Positions 44,251 to 53,946 of a stretch of DNA of 64,000 nt are shown in pieces. Each line of letters opens with the position of its first letter. Position 1 is the first letter of the stretch. The notes below the pieces were generated by a model. The model ran no database searches, was not told the origin of the DNA, and saw only the letters and a program-made list of their open reading frames with translations. Origin of the DNA: Pseudodonghicola flavimaris (GTDB lineage Bacteria; Pseudomonadota; Alphaproteobacteria; Rhodobacterales; Rhodobacteraceae); assembly GCF_030164425.1 (NCBI RefSeq), contig NZ_JASNJD010000004.1:62001-126000 (forward strand), written 5' to 3'. The position numbers and the translations under genes are program-made.

Positions 44251-45477
44251 TCAGTCTCCGCCGATCCGCCGCTGCAGCAGCGCCGCCAGCCCGCCGGTGG
44301 CGAGAATGCCGGCGGCGGAGAGCAGCCCGTTGCCGATATCGCCGGTCGCATCCCCCAGCCAGCCGGCGGCCACCGGCCCGACGGTCTGGGACACCGCGAA
44401 GACCACGGTGAACAGGCTGATCGACGGCCCCCAGGCCTCGGGCGGCAGGTTCTGGCGGGCGAAATTGGTCACTGCCCCCGGCGCCATGAAGACCGAGAGC
44501 CCGAAGATCGCCGCCGAGACCGCCAGCCCGGGCCCGGCCGGGAACAGCACCGCGAGGCCGGAGCCGAGAGCGATGCAGCCGAGGATCAGCGCCAGCGGCA
44601 ACCCGGTGGCAGAGCGCGCGAAGACCGGCCGCCAGACGAAGGGCGACAGGCAGAGGCACAGACCCAGCAGCGCCCAGACCGCCGCGATCAGCCCGGCGCC
44701 GGCGCCCTGTTCGGTCATCCAGGCGCTGAGAAAGGTCATATAGACGATATAACCCATGCCGAAGGCGCCATAGCCCAGCAGCTCCGGCAGCATCCGCAGC
44801 AGCGGCAATCGTGTCGGGGGTGCCGCCGCTGCGGTCTTCGGCGGCCGCAGGCTCTCGCCCGACCAGAGCGCCAGTGGCGCGAAGACCACGCAGGCGATGC
44901 CGACCCAGATCCAGCCCATGGGCCAGCTCGACGGGCCGTAGTGCGCCAGCATTAGCGGCAGGGCGCTGCCGGCCAGCACGATGCCGAAGCCGCCGCCGAA
45001 ACCGAAGAGGATGGCGATGGCCAGCGCGTTCTGCCGCGGATTGTCGGGGAACAGCCGCGCCGCCAGCGCGCCGCCGGTGGAAAAGGACAGCGCCCCGAAC
45101 ACCCCTGCCAGCACCCGCCACAGGGTCTGCCACCACAGCGCGGCATCGACCCCGGTCAGCAGCAGTGCGGCGGTGGTGGTCACCAGGCCGAAGCTGAACA
45201 GCCGCGAAGCGCTGATCCGGCCGATCAGGATCATCGTCAGCACCGCACCGACCAGATACCCCAGCGCATTGGCTGTGTTCAGCCAGCCGGCCTGGGCATA
45301 GCTCCAGCCCAGATCGGCACGCATCGCCGGCAGCAGCATGCTGTAGGCGAAGCGGGCGAAGCCGTTGGTGATGCAAAGTCCCAGCGCCAGCCCCAGCACC
45401 ACCAGCCAGGGGTGGCGCTCGGCTGCGCCGCCGCGCCGGTGCGGGGCACCGGCGGCGGGCAGGTCAGAGCCCGGCAT
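44251..45477 (-). CDS. MFS transporter, YbfB/YjiJ-type
   Basis: 408 residues with about twelve membrane helices. LGLALGLCITNGFARFAYSMLLPAMRADLGWSYAQAGWLNTANALGYLVG is characteristic of the YbfB/YjiJ group of major facilitators. The substrate is unknown. Its start overlaps the end of the serine hydrolase gene by 14 bp, so the two are co-transcribed. Confidence 0.88.
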   Translation of the reverse strand: MPGSDLPAAGAPHRRGGAAERHPWLVVLGLALGLCITNGFARFAYSMLLPAMRADLGWSYAQAGWLNTANALGYLVGAVLTMILIGRISASRLFSFGLVTTTAALLLTGVDAALWWQTLWRVLAGVFGALSFSTGGALAARLFPDNPRQNALAIAILFGFGGGFGIVLAGSALPLMLAHYGPSSWPMGWIWVGIACVVFAPLALWSGESLRPPKTAAAAPPTRLPLLRMLPELLGYGAFGMGYIVYMTFLSAWMTEQGAGAGLIAAVWALLGLCLCLSPFVWRPVFARSATGLPLALILGCIALGSGLAVLFPAGPGLAVSAAIFGLSVFMAPGAVTNFARQNLPPEAWGPSISLFTVVFAVSQTVGPVAAGWLGDATGDIGNGLLSAAGILATGGLAALLQRRIGGD

Positions 45478-46609
45478 AGACCGCGCTTTCGAAGGCGGCG
45501 TAGGTCTCCGCCACGGGTGGGTCCAGGAACGGCAGCGACTGGGTCATCAGCACGGCGGCCAGATCGCGGGCCGGGTCGATCCAGTAATGGGTGTTGCAGA
45601 TGCCGGCCCAGCCCAGCGACCCGGCGCTGCGCCGCCCCGGGATCGCGGTCTCGTTGCGCAGGAAGGCCATCGAATGGGTCACCGGCTGGCCCGGGAACAG
45701 ATCGACGTCGGCGCTGGATTTCGGCGACACGCTGATCATCTTGCGAAACTGAAGCCCCTGCATCTGGTCCTCGGTCATCAGCCGCAGCGTCTCGGGCGAC
45801 AGGATCCGCTGGCTGTCGAGCGTGCCGCCATTCAGCACCATGCGCAGAAACCGCATGTAATCGGGGGCGGTGGAATAGAGCGCATGACCCATGCCGTAGA
45901 CCTCGGGCCGCCGCGGCGGCGTCAGCCGGCTGGGGCGAAAGCCGCCGTCGGCCGCCCGCATCCGCACCGCCGCCAGCCGGTCCTCCAGCCCGTCGGGCTC
46001 GAAACGGGTGTCGCGCATGCCGAGGGGGGCAAAGATCTCCTCGCGGCAGAACCGGTCGATCGGGCGGCCGTCTGCCGCCTCCACCATCCGGCCCAGCCAG
46101 TCGATTGACAGCCCATAGCCCCAGCGGGTTCCGGGATCGGAGGTCAGCGGATACATCAGCCCGGCCTTGCGCCCCGACAGTGCCGGCGGCACCCCCCGGG
46201 TTTCGAGGTATTTCGCGACATCGGCATTCCAGAACTCGTATTCGATGCCGCTGGTATGGGTCGCCAGATGGCGCAGGGTGGCGGTGCCGCGCTGCGGTCT
46301 CAGGATCGGGGTGTCGCCGTCCCAGCCCTCCAGCACCGGCAGATCGGCCCATTCCGGCAGCAGATCGGCCACCGGCGTCTCCGGGCTCAGCACACCACGG
46401 TCGATCAGGATCAGCGCCGCCAGCGCGCCGATCGCCTTGCTCATCGAGAAGATACGGAACACCGTGTCCTCGCCGGCCGGGCGGCCGCTGTCGGCATCGC
46501 CGATGCTGCTGCTGAAGCGGATGCCGCCGGATGTGCCGACCATGGCCACCGCAAAGGGCAGACGGCCATTCATCACCGCGTGCCGCAGCACGCGCTCTGC
46601 CTCCCACAT
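45464..46609 (-). CDS. Serine hydrolase, beta-lactamase-like (EstB type)
   Basis: 381 residues of the class C beta-lactamase/penicillin-binding fold. The nucleophile is in FSMSKAIG (Ser55, Lys58) and the Tyr-containing motif is WGYGLSIDWLG. AGICNTHYWIDP lies near the C-terminus, where the third motif is expected. There is no signal peptide, so it is probably a cytoplasmic esterase rather than an antibiotic-resistance enzyme. It is coupled to the MFS gene. Confidence 0.87.
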   Translation of the reverse strand: MWEAERVLRHAVMNGRLPFAVAMVGTSGGIRFSSSIGDADSGRPAGEDTVFRIFSMSKAIGALAALILIDRGVLSPETPVADLLPEWADLPVLEGWDGDTPILRPQRGTATLRHLATHTSGIEYEFWNADVAKYLETRGVPPALSGRKAGLMYPLTSDPGTRWGYGLSIDWLGRMVEAADGRPIDRFCREEIFAPLGMRDTRFEPDGLEDRLAAVRMRAADGGFRPSRLTPPRRPEVYGMGHALYSTAPDYMRFLRMVLNGGTLDSQRILSPETLRLMTEDQMQGLQFRKMISVSPKSSADVDLFPGQPVTHSMAFLRNETAIPGRRSAGSLGWAGICNTHYWIDPARDLAAVLMTQSLPFLDPPVAETYAAFESAVYAGL

Positions 46610-46766
46610 GCGCTCCTCCTTCGCATTCGGACGGTCCCGGGGCGGTCTGCCGTCCCGCGGTCGAGCCTAGCGGCGGCGCCCGCGGGCTGTCCATTGCGCC
46701 GTTGCGTGACTTGCATTCGCGGGGCGGCGGGGCTAGCAGGACGTAAGCAAGCAGCAGAGGACCGTC

Positions 46767-47840
46767 ATGGACGATCTTAAGGCAAAATATCTGGCGCAGA
46801 TCGCAGAGGCGGCCGATGAATCCGCGCTGGAGGCCATCCGTGTCGCCGCCGTGGGCAAAAAGGGCGAAGTCAGCCTGAAAATGCGCGAGCTGGGCAAGAT
46901 GACGCCGGAAGAGCGGCAGGTCGCCGGCCCGGCGCTGAACGCCCTGAAGGACGAGATCAACAGCGCGCTCGCCGCCAAGAAGGCCGCGCTGGCCGACAAG
47001 GCGCTGGACGAGCGGCTGCGCAGCGAATGGCTGGACGTCACCCTGCCGTCGCGGCCGCGCCGCATGGGCACGCTGCATCCGGTCAGCCAGGTCACCGAGG
47101 AGGTCACCGCGATCTTCGCCGAGATGGGCTTCGCCGTTGCCGAGGGCCCGCGGATCGAGACCGACTGGCACAATTTCGACGCGCTGAACATCCCGGGCCA
47201 CCACCCCGCGCGGGCGGAGATGGACACCTTCTACATGCACCGGGCCGAGGGCGACGAGCGGCCGCCGCATGTGCTGCGCACCCATACCTCGCCGGTGCAG
47301 ATCCGGTCGATGGAGGGGCAGGGCGCACCGCTGCGGGTGATCTGCCCGGGCGGCGTCTATCGCGCCGATTACGACCAGACCCACACGCCGATGTTCCATC
47401 AGGTCGAGGGGCTGGCGCTGGACACCGATATCTCCATGGCCAATCTGAAATGGGTGCTGGAGGAATTCGTGAAGGCCTTCTTCGAGGTCGACGATGTCGA
47501 GCTGCGCTTCCGCGCGTCGCATTTCCCCTTCACCGAACCCTCGGCCGAGGTCGACATCCGCTGTTCCTGGGAAGGCGGCACACTGAAGGTGGGCGAGGGG
47601 GACGACTGGCTGGAAATCCTCGGCTCCGGCATGGTGCATCCGAAGGTGCTGCAGGCCGGCGGTATCGATCCGGAGAAATACCAGGGTTTTGCCTTCGGCA
47701 TGGGGATCGACCGGATTGCGATGCTGAAATACGGCATCCCCGATCTGCGCGCCTTCTTCGACAGCGATCTGCGCTGGCTGCGCCACTACGGGTTCAGCGC
47801 GCTGGATGTGCCGACGCTGCACGGCGGCCTGAGCCGCTGA
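46767..47840 (+). CDS. pheS: Phenylalanine-tRNA ligase alpha subunit
   Basis: 357 residues. The N-terminal coiled coil contacts tRNA, followed by the class II core with [26 protein letters not shown] (motif 2 region), FTEPSAEVD and motif 3 [17 protein letters not shown]. It pairs with PheT, encoded about 24 kb away, also on the plus strand. Confidence 0.97.
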   Translation: MDDLKAKYLAQIAEAADESALEAIRVAAVGKKGEVSLKMRELGKMTPEERQVAGPALNALKDEINSALAAKKAALADKALDERLRSEWLDVTLPSRPRRMGTLHPVSQVTEEVTAIFAEMGFAVAEGPRIETDWHNFDALNIPGHHPARAEMDTFYMHRAEGDERPPHVLRTHTSPVQIRSMEGQGAPLRVICPGGVYRADYDQTHTPMFHQVEGLALDTDISMANLKWVLEEFVKAFFEVDDVELRFRASHFPFTEPSAEVDIRCSWEGGTLKVGEGDDWLEILGSGMVHPKVLQAGGIDPEKYQGFAFGMGIDRIAMLKYGIPDLRAFFDSDLRWLRHYGFSALDVPTLHGGLSR

Positions 47841-47847
47841 GCCGCTG

Positions 47848-47885
47848 ATCCCCCGGCAAGGGGGATCGCCCCGCCCGGGCGGGGC
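47848..47885 (+). terminator. Tandem GC hairpins after pheS
   Basis: ATCCCCC/GGGGGAT (47848-47866) is followed at once by the perfect palindrome GCCCCGCCC/GGGCGGGGC (47868-47885). There is no T-run. Confidence 0.5.
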
Positions 47886-47985
47886 AGAGGCCGTGACGCG
47901 GGCGAATTGTCGACATCCAGACGATTGCCAGCCCGACCCGATCCGCTAGAGTGCCTTCCGAACGACATTTCGGAAGGGACACCCC

Positions 47986-49770
47986 ATGCGCCGTTTCCTT
48001 ATCGCCTGCCTGAGCGGGGCCCTGCTGGCCCAGCCGCTGGTTGCCCAGCAGACCGCCGATGCCGTGGCGCCCGAGGCCGCGACGGCGGCCGATCCCTTCG
48101 CTTCGCTGTCGCCCGAGGTCGCCGCGGCGCTGACCGCCAAGGCCGAGGGGCGCCCGGTGACGGGCACCGACTGGATGATTGCGGTTGCCAACCCACATGC
48201 GGCGGAGGCCGGCGCCGCAGTGCTGCGCGCCGGTGGCTCCGCCGCCGATGCGATGATCGCGGCGCAGAGTGTGCTGGGGCTGGTGGAGCCGCAGTCCTCC
48301 GGCCTGGGCGGCGGAGCTTTTCTGGTCTGGTACGATGCTGCCAGCGGTGAGCTGACCACGCTCGACGGTCGCGAAACCGCGCCGCTGGCGGCCCGGCCGC
48401 AGCTGTTTCAGGATGCCCAGGGCGAGCCGCTGAGCTTTTTCGACGCGGTGGTCGGTGGTCTTTCCGTTGGTACGCCGGGCACGCCGGCGCTGATGGCCGA
48501 GGCGCATCGCCGTTGGGGCCGCAGCCCCTGGCCCGGGCTGTTCGACCCGGCGATCCGGCTGGCGGAAGACGGGTTCGAGGTCTCCGCCCGGCTGGCCGCG
48601 CTGGTCGATGCCGATGCCGGCCGGCTGGCCCGGTTTCCCGAGACGGCGGCCTATTTCCTCCCCGGCGGCAGCCCTCTGTCCGAGGGCCAGCGGCTGACCA
48701 ACACCGCCTATGCCGAGACGCTGAAGACCCTCGCCGCCGACGGGGCGGAAGGGTTTTACACCGGTCCAGTCGCCGCCGATATCGTCGCCCGGGTGCAGGG
48801 GGCAGAGGGCAATCCCGGGGTGCTGTCGCAGATCGATCTCGCGCTCTATCAGGTGCGGGAACGCGATCCGGTCTGTGTCGCCTATCGCGCCTATGAGGTC
48901 TGCGGCATGGGGCCGCCGTCCTCCGGCGCACTGACCGTGGGCCAGATCCTCGGGATGCTGAACACCGTCGAGCTGCCGGGCCCCGACCAGCCGCAGGCCT
49001 GGCGGCTGATCGGTGATGCCTCGCGGCTCGCCTTTGCCGACCGGGGCCGCTACATGGCGGATGCCGATTTCGTGCCGATGCCGACAAAGGGGCTGGTCGA
49101 TCCGGCCTATCTGGCCGAGCGCGCCGGCCTGCTGGCGGCAGGCGATGCCCTGCCCGAGGTGGCGCCGGGCGCGCCGGAGTTCGATCACGCGCAGCTCTGG
49201 GCCGATGACGAGGCGATCGAATTCCCCTCGACCTCGCATATCTCTATCGTCGACCGTTATGGCAACGCGCTGTCGATGACCACCACCATTGAGAACGGCT
49301 TCGGCTCGCGACTGATGGTGCGCGGCTTCCTGTTGAACAACGAGCTGACCGATTTCTCCTTCCGCAGCCACCGGGACGGGATGCCGATCGCCAACCGGGT
49401 CGAACCGGGCAAGCGGCCGCGATCCTCGATGGCGCCGAGCATGGTGATGCGGGACGGCAAGCCGGTTCTGGTGGTGGGATCTCCCGGCGGCAGCCGCATC
49501 ATCGGCTATGTCGCCAAGACCATCATCGCCTGGGCTGACTGGGGCATGGATGTGCAGCAGGCGGTGGCGCTGCCGCATGCGGTGAACCGTTTCGGCACCT
49601 TCGATCTGGAGGAGGGCACCGGCATCGAGTCGTTGGCGCCGGCGCTGGAAGAACTGGGCTATGAGGTGAAGCCGCGGCCACTGAACTCCGGCCTGCATGC
49701 GATCGAGATCGGCCCGGAGCTGAAGGGCGGCGCCGATCCCCGTCGCGAAGGTGTGGCGCTGGGGGGCTGA
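47986..49770 (+). CDS. ggt: Gamma-glutamyltransferase
   Basis: 594 residues with a Sec signal peptide (LIACLSGALLAQPLVAQ), hence periplasmic. The precursor autocleaves before the catalytic Thr416 in FPSTSHISIVD. Other conserved parts are MGPPSSGALTVGQILGML, NNELTDFS, KRPRSSMAPSMV and GSPGGSRIIGYV. It hydrolyses glutathione and transfers its gamma-glutamyl group. Length fits the family (about 580). Confidence 0.95.
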   Translation: MRRFLIACLSGALLAQPLVAQQTADAVAPEAATAADPFASLSPEVAAALTAKAEGRPVTGTDWMIAVANPHAAEAGAAVLRAGGSAADAMIAAQSVLGLVEPQSSGLGGGAFLVWYDAASGELTTLDGRETAPLAARPQLFQDAQGEPLSFFDAVVGGLSVGTPGTPALMAEAHRRWGRSPWPGLFDPAIRLAEDGFEVSARLAALVDADAGRLARFPETAAYFLPGGSPLSEGQRLTNTAYAETLKTLAADGAEGFYTGPVAADIVARVQGAEGNPGVLSQIDLALYQVRERDPVCVAYRAYEVCGMGPPSSGALTVGQILGMLNTVELPGPDQPQAWRLIGDASRLAFADRGRYMADADFVPMPTKGLVDPAYLAERAGLLAAGDALPEVAPGAPEFDHAQLWADDEAIEFPSTSHISIVDRYGNALSMTTTIENGFGSRLMVRGFLLNNELTDFSFRSHRDGMPIANRVEPGKRPRSSMAPSMVMRDGKPVLVVGSPGGSRIIGYVAKTIIAWADWGMDVQQAVALPHAVNRFGTFDLEEGTGIESLAPALEELGYEVKPRPLNSGLHAIEIGPELKGGADPRREGVALGG

Positions 49771-49838
49771 GGCGCGGTTCGCGGGAGGTCTGGCGGGGGG
49801 CGCGCCGGAGAAGGGCGGCGGCGGTGTCGGCGACAGGA

Positions 49839-49890
49839 GAGGGGGCCTTGCCCCCTCACCCCCAGGATATTTGGTCCCAGGTCGAAGGGG
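49839..49890 (+). repeat. Dispersed palindromic intergenic element, copy B
   Basis: The hairpin GAGGGGGC/GCCCCCTC (49839-49857) is followed by ACCCCCAGGATATTTGG and TCGAAGGGG. It belongs to the same family as 22281-22317 and 51465-51525 and lies between ggt and the D-lactate dehydrogenase-type gene. Confidence 0.65.
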
Positions 49891-50027
49891 AGCGGTGGCG
49901 CCTTATGTCCGGGGATCGCGCGCTTCGGGAGCGGGCGTGTCCCGGGCGGCGCGGGGCAGGGCGCGGGCGCGCCGATTGACGGTTGGCCGAAACCGCGTAT
50001 TGTCCGCCCGCAAATGGAGAGACTGAT

Positions 50028-51425
50028 ATGGTGCAAGCAACCGCGCTGCCGCGCAACGAAACCGGGATCGAAACCACCGTCGGCATTCTGAAGCAACGCT
50101 TCGGCGACCGCTGCCAGACCGGATTGTCCATTCGCGAGCAGCACGGTCACACCACGACCTATATCCAGAACCAGATCCCCGATGCGGTGGTCTTTCCGGA
50201 GAGCACCGAAGAGGTGTCCGAGATCGTCCGGACCTGCGCCGAACACAAGGTGCCGGTGATCCCCTTCGGCACCGGCACTTCGCTGGAAGGCCATGTGAAC
50301 GCGCCGGCCGGTGGTATCTCGGTCGATTTCACCCGGATGGACCGGATTCTTGAGGTTCATGCCGGGGATCTCGATTGCGTGATCCAGCCCGGGGTGACAC
50401 GGGAGCAGCTGAATACCTTCCTGCGCGATCAGGGCCTGTTCTTTCCGATCGATCCGGGCGCCAATGCCTCGCTGGGGGGGATGGTCTCGACCCGTGCCTC
50501 GGGCACCAATGCGGTGCGCTATGGCACCATGAAGGACAATGTGCTGGCGCTGCAGGTGGTGATGCCCGATGGCGAGGTGATCCGCACCGCCACCCGTGCC
50601 AAGAAAAGCTCGGCCGGTTACGACCTGACCCGGCTGATGGTGGGATCGGAGGGCACCCTGGGGCTGATCACCGAGATCACGCTCCGCCTGCAGGGCATTC
50701 CCGAGGCGATTTCCTCGGCGCGCTGTTCCTTTCCTTCCGTCGATGCCGCCTGTCAGGCGGTGATGATGACGATCCAATACGGTGTGCCGGTGGCGCGGAT
50801 CGAGCTTCTGGACGCGCTGAGCGTCAAGGCCGCCAATGCCTATTCCAAGCTGGAGCTGCCGGAAACGCCGCTGCTGCTGCTGGAGTTTCACGGCTCCGAC
50901 GCCGGGGTGGTGGAGCAGGCCGAGACCTTCGGGTCGATCGCCGAGGAATTCGGCGGCAATGGCTTTGCCGCCACCACCAGCACCGAGGAACGCAACAAGC
51001 TGTGGCAGGCGCGGCATGACATGTACTGGGCCTGCCACGGGCTGCGCCCGGGCGCCAAGGGGCTGTCGACCGATGTCTGCGTGCCGATCTCGCGGCTGGC
51101 CGAATGTGTTGCCGCGGCGGCGGCCAAGGCCGACGAGCTGGGGCTGATTTCGCCGATCGTCGGCCATGTGGGCGACGGCAATTTCCACTGTCTGCCGCTG
51201 ATCGACGTCGACAACCCGGAGGAGATCGCCACGGCGGAGGAATTCGTCGGCTGGCTGAACGATCTGGCGATCTCGGTCGAGGGCACCTGCACCGGCGAGC
51301 ATGGCATCGGCCAGGGCAAGAAACCCTATCTCTACAAGGAACTGGGGCCGGCGATGCGCTATATGGCGGCGATCAAGGCGGCGCTGGATCCGGACAATAT
51401 TATGAACCCGGGCAAGATCGTCTGA
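50028..51425 (+). CDS. FAD-binding oxidase, D-lactate dehydrogenase (cytochrome) type
   Basis: 465 residues from the ATG at 50028 (GGAGAGACTGAT upstream). FAD_binding_4 (VIPFGTGTSLEGHVNAPAGGISVDFTRMDRI; SGTNAVRYGTMKDNV; KKSSAGYDLTRLMVGSEGTLGLITE) and FAD-oxidase_C (VGHVGDGNFHCLPLID; CTGEHGIGQGKKPYL; MNPGKIV) match the LDHD/DLD1 group that oxidises D-lactate and related D-2-hydroxyacids with cytochrome c or quinone as acceptor. Unlike the enzyme at the left edge, the GDGN motif is intact. Confidence 0.9.
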   Translation: MVQATALPRNETGIETTVGILKQRFGDRCQTGLSIREQHGHTTTYIQNQIPDAVVFPESTEEVSEIVRTCAEHKVPVIPFGTGTSLEGHVNAPAGGISVDFTRMDRILEVHAGDLDCVIQPGVTREQLNTFLRDQGLFFPIDPGANASLGGMVSTRASGTNAVRYGTMKDNVLALQVVMPDGEVIRTATRAKKSSAGYDLTRLMVGSEGTLGLITEITLRLQGIPEAISSARCSFPSVDAACQAVMMTIQYGVPVARIELLDALSVKAANAYSKLELPETPLLLLEFHGSDAGVVEQAETFGSIAEEFGGNGFAATTSTEERNKLWQARHDMYWACHGLRPGAKGLSTDVCVPISRLAECVAAAAAKADELGLISPIVGHVGDGNFHCLPLIDVDNPEEIATAEEFVGWLNDLAISVEGTCTGEHGIGQGKKPYLYKELGPAMRYMAAIKAALDPDNIMNPGKIV

Positions 51426-51464
51426 CGGCGATCCGAAGGCGCGCCTTGCGGCGCAAACGATCAT

Positions 51465-51525
51465 GGGGCCGCGCCGGGGCGCGGCCCCTTTGCCTCCGGC
51501 GGGGATATTTGCGGCGAGAAAAAGC
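51465..51525 (+). repeat. Dispersed palindromic intergenic element, copy C
   Basis: A perfect 10-bp stem GGGGCCGCGC/GCGCGGCCCC (51465-51488) followed by TTTG, then the core CCGGCGGGGATATTTGCGG and CGAGAAAAAG. It sits between convergent genes and may double as a terminator for both. Confidence 0.7.
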
Positions 51526-51537
51526 GCAGCAGAGGGA

Positions 51538-52362
51538 TCAGGCGATCCGGTCGGGGGTGGCGTCGCCTGTGATGGTTTCCGTTCGGTCCTTCAGCCCGAC
51601 GCCGGACAGTTGCAGCCGCATCGCCTCACGCGCGAGATAGGCGGCCCGATGGGCGGCATCCTCGAAGCTGAGACCGCCGGGGCGGATGTTGGAGAGGCAG
51701 TTGCGATCGGCATCGGTGCTGTCGTCGCGCGGGTTCCAGGTCAGGTAGAGGCCGAGGCTGTCGGCGGCCGAGAGCCCGGGACGCTCGCCGATCAGCACCA
51801 TCACCATGCGGGCCCCAAGCGCCTGGGCGATCTTGTCGCCGAGGGCGACGCGGGCCTGGGTGGCGACGGTGAGCGGGGCGAGGCGGAGCCCGGCCTCCCG
51901 GAGGCGTGGCGTCAGCGCCGCGAGGAAGGGTGGCGCGGAGCTTTGCGTGGCGAGGGCGGAGAGCCCGTCGGCCAGCACGATGGCGAGATCGGGGGCGAGA
52001 TCGGGGACGGTTTCGGACCGGGCCGCGCGCAGGGTCTCGGCGCTGTCGGGGGCCAGCCGGCGGCCGAGGTCGGGGCGCTGCAGATAGGTGGCGCGGTCGG
52101 GCGCCTGGCTGGTCACTGGCAGGAGCTGGGCCGCGGTCGGGCCGAGCGCCGATTGCAGCGCGGCGATATCCAGTTCCGAATGCACCGCGGTGCGGGCGCG
52201 GGCATGGGCGATCTGGAATTCCAGATGCCGGGCGGTGGGCAGCGAGACGCCGGCGCGGCCGAGCGCGATGCGCGCCGGGGTGAGCTGGCGCAGCGGCGAC
52301 CAGGGATCGAGCGGTCGGGGACCGGTGCCGGTGGGCGCGGGAGGAATACGGCGGGTGCTCAT
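51538..52362 (-). CDS. eutC: Ethanolamine ammonia-lyase small subunit
   Basis: 274 residues. HLEFQIAHARARTAVHSELD, RPDLGRRLAPDSAETL, VMVLIGERPGLSAADSLGLYLTWNP and NCLSNIRPGGLSFEDAA are EutC signatures, including adenosylcobalamin-binding parts. Together with EutB it splits ethanolamine into acetaldehyde and ammonia. The start overlaps eutB by 4 bp (ATGA). Confidence 0.95.
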   Translation of the reverse strand: MSTRRIPPAPTGTGPRPLDPWSPLRQLTPARIALGRAGVSLPTARHLEFQIAHARARTAVHSELDIAALQSALGPTAAQLLPVTSQAPDRATYLQRPDLGRRLAPDSAETLRAARSETVPDLAPDLAIVLADGLSALATQSSAPPFLAALTPRLREAGLRLAPLTVATQARVALGDKIAQALGARMVMVLIGERPGLSAADSLGLYLTWNPRDDSTDADRNCLSNIRPGGLSFEDAAHRAAYLAREAMRLQLSGVGLKDRTETITGDATPDRIA

Positions 52363-53756
52363 GCGTCGCTCAGCCTCAGCAGCGTGTCGGACAGCTCTCC
52401 GGTCGGGGCCGGCGCGGGGGTGAAGCTGCCATCGGCCGCCATCAGCCCCATGCGGTCGAGCCAGGCTTCGAATTCGGGGGCCGGGCGCAGGTCCAGCACC
52501 CGCCGGGCATAGAGCGCGTCGTGGAAGGAGGTGGTCTGGTAGTTCAGCATCACATCGTCCGAGCCGGGAATGCCCATGATGAAATTCAGCCCCGCCGCTC
52601 CCAGCAGCGTCAGCAGCACGTCCATGTCGTTCTGATCGGCTTCGGCGTGGTTGGTATAGCAGATGTCGCAGCCCATCGGCACGCCGAGCAGCTTGCCGCA
52701 GAAGTGGTCCTCCAGCCCGGCGCGGATGATCTGGCGGCCGTCGAACAGATATTCTGGCCCGATGAAGCCGACCACGGTATTGACCAGCAGCGGCTCATAG
52801 GCGCGGGCGACGGCATAGGCCCGGGCCTCCAGCGTCTGCTGATCGACGCCGTGATGTGCATCGGCCGAGAGGCAGGACCCCTGGCCGGTTTCGAAATACA
52901 TCACGTTCTGTCCGACGGTGCCGCGGTTCAGCGCCCGGGTGGCCTGATGCGCCTCCTCCAGCAAGTCGAGGCTGATCCCGAAGGAGCGGTTGGCGGCCTC
53001 GGTGCCGGCGATCGACTGGAAGGTCAGGTCGACCGGCGCGCCGGCCTCGATCGCGGCCAGCGTGGTGGTGACATGGGCCAGGATGCAGGATTGGGTCGGG
53101 ATGTCATGCTCCGCGATCAGCGCGTCGAGCATATGCAGAAGATCGATCATCGTCGCCACATTGTCCGAGGCAGGGTTGATACCGATCACCGCATCGCCGG
53201 AGCCGTACATCAACCCGTCGAAGACCGAGGCGGCGATGCCGCGGGCGTCATCGGTGGGGTGGTTGGGCTGCAGCCGGGTGGAGAGGCGTTTTTCCAACCC
53301 GATGGTGTTGCGGAACCGGGTCACCACCCGGCATTTACGGGCGATCAGGATCAGATCCTGGTTGCGGCAGATCTTCGACAGCGCCGCCACCATCTCGGGC
53401 GTCAGCCCGGGGGCGAGGGCGCCGAGCATGGCGCTGTCGACGGTATCGGACAGCAGCAGATCGCGGAAATCGCCCAGCGTCAGATGCGCCACCGGGGCGA
53501 AGGCGGCGGAGTCGTGCCGGTCGAGGATCAGGCGGGTGACTTCGTCGGTCTCATAGGGCACCACGGTTTCGTTCAGAAAGACGCTCAGCGGCAATTCGGC
53601 CAGGGCGCATTGGGCGGCGACGCGTTCCACCTCGGTCGCGGCGGCGACCCCGGCCAGCTGATCGCCCGAGCGCAGCGGCGTGGCCCGCGCCATCAGCGCC
53701 TTGAGATCGTCGAAACGGAAGGTTTCCTGCCCGAGGCTGTAGCGATAGCTGCTCAT
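52359..53756 (-). CDS. eutB: Ethanolamine ammonia-lyase large subunit
   Basis: 465 residues; the catalytic TIM barrel of the B12-dependent lyase. RLQPNHPTDDARGIAASVFDGLMYGSGDAVIGINPASDN, YFETGQGSCLSADAHHGVDQQTLEARAYAVAR and GCDICYTNHAEADQNDMD are hallmark segments. No eut microcompartment shell, reactivase (eutA) or permease gene is in view, so this is probably the simple cytosolic form. Confidence 0.96.
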   Translation of the reverse strand: MSSYRYSLGQETFRFDDLKALMARATPLRSGDQLAGVAAATEVERVAAQCALAELPLSVFLNETVVPYETDEVTRLILDRHDSAAFAPVAHLTLGDFRDLLLSDTVDSAMLGALAPGLTPEMVAALSKICRNQDLILIARKCRVVTRFRNTIGLEKRLSTRLQPNHPTDDARGIAASVFDGLMYGSGDAVIGINPASDNVATMIDLLHMLDALIAEHDIPTQSCILAHVTTTLAAIEAGAPVDLTFQSIAGTEAANRSFGISLDLLEEAHQATRALNRGTVGQNVMYFETGQGSCLSADAHHGVDQQTLEARAYAVARAYEPLLVNTVVGFIGPEYLFDGRQIIRAGLEDHFCGKLLGVPMGCDICYTNHAEADQNDMDVLLTLLGAAGLNFIMGIPGSDDVMLNYQTTSFHDALYARRVLDLRPAPEFEAWLDRMGLMAADGSFTPAPAPTGELSDTLLRLSDA

Positions 53757-53791
53757 GCCGCGCCCCGCTTTGACGGCCGGGCCGGGGAGCT

Positions 53792-53819
53792 GGCCAAAGA
53801 ACAGGCCAATGAACAGGCC
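53792..53819 (-). repeat. 12-bp direct repeats upstream of eutB
   Basis: GGCCAAAGAACA, GGCCAATGAACA, then GGCC: 2.3 tandem copies 36 bp upstream of eutB, in the 190-bp gap before it. They may bind a regulator; nothing else is recognised in this gap. Confidence 0.5.
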
Positions 53820-53946
53820 CGCGAGCGGGGCAGGGGGCTGACCGGCTGCCCGCCGAAACGTCGTCTTTCCATCTTCTCTTTCCCTTCACAGGACAGGCGG
53901 GTGGAGCGCGTCGGTTCGGCGGGGTGCCGGCAGTCCGGCGCGCCGG

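Noticed and set aside
45464-46609. Beta-lactam resistance gene
   Set aside because: The fold is shared, but it lacks a signal peptide and is coupled to an MFS carrier; it fits EstB-like esterases better.
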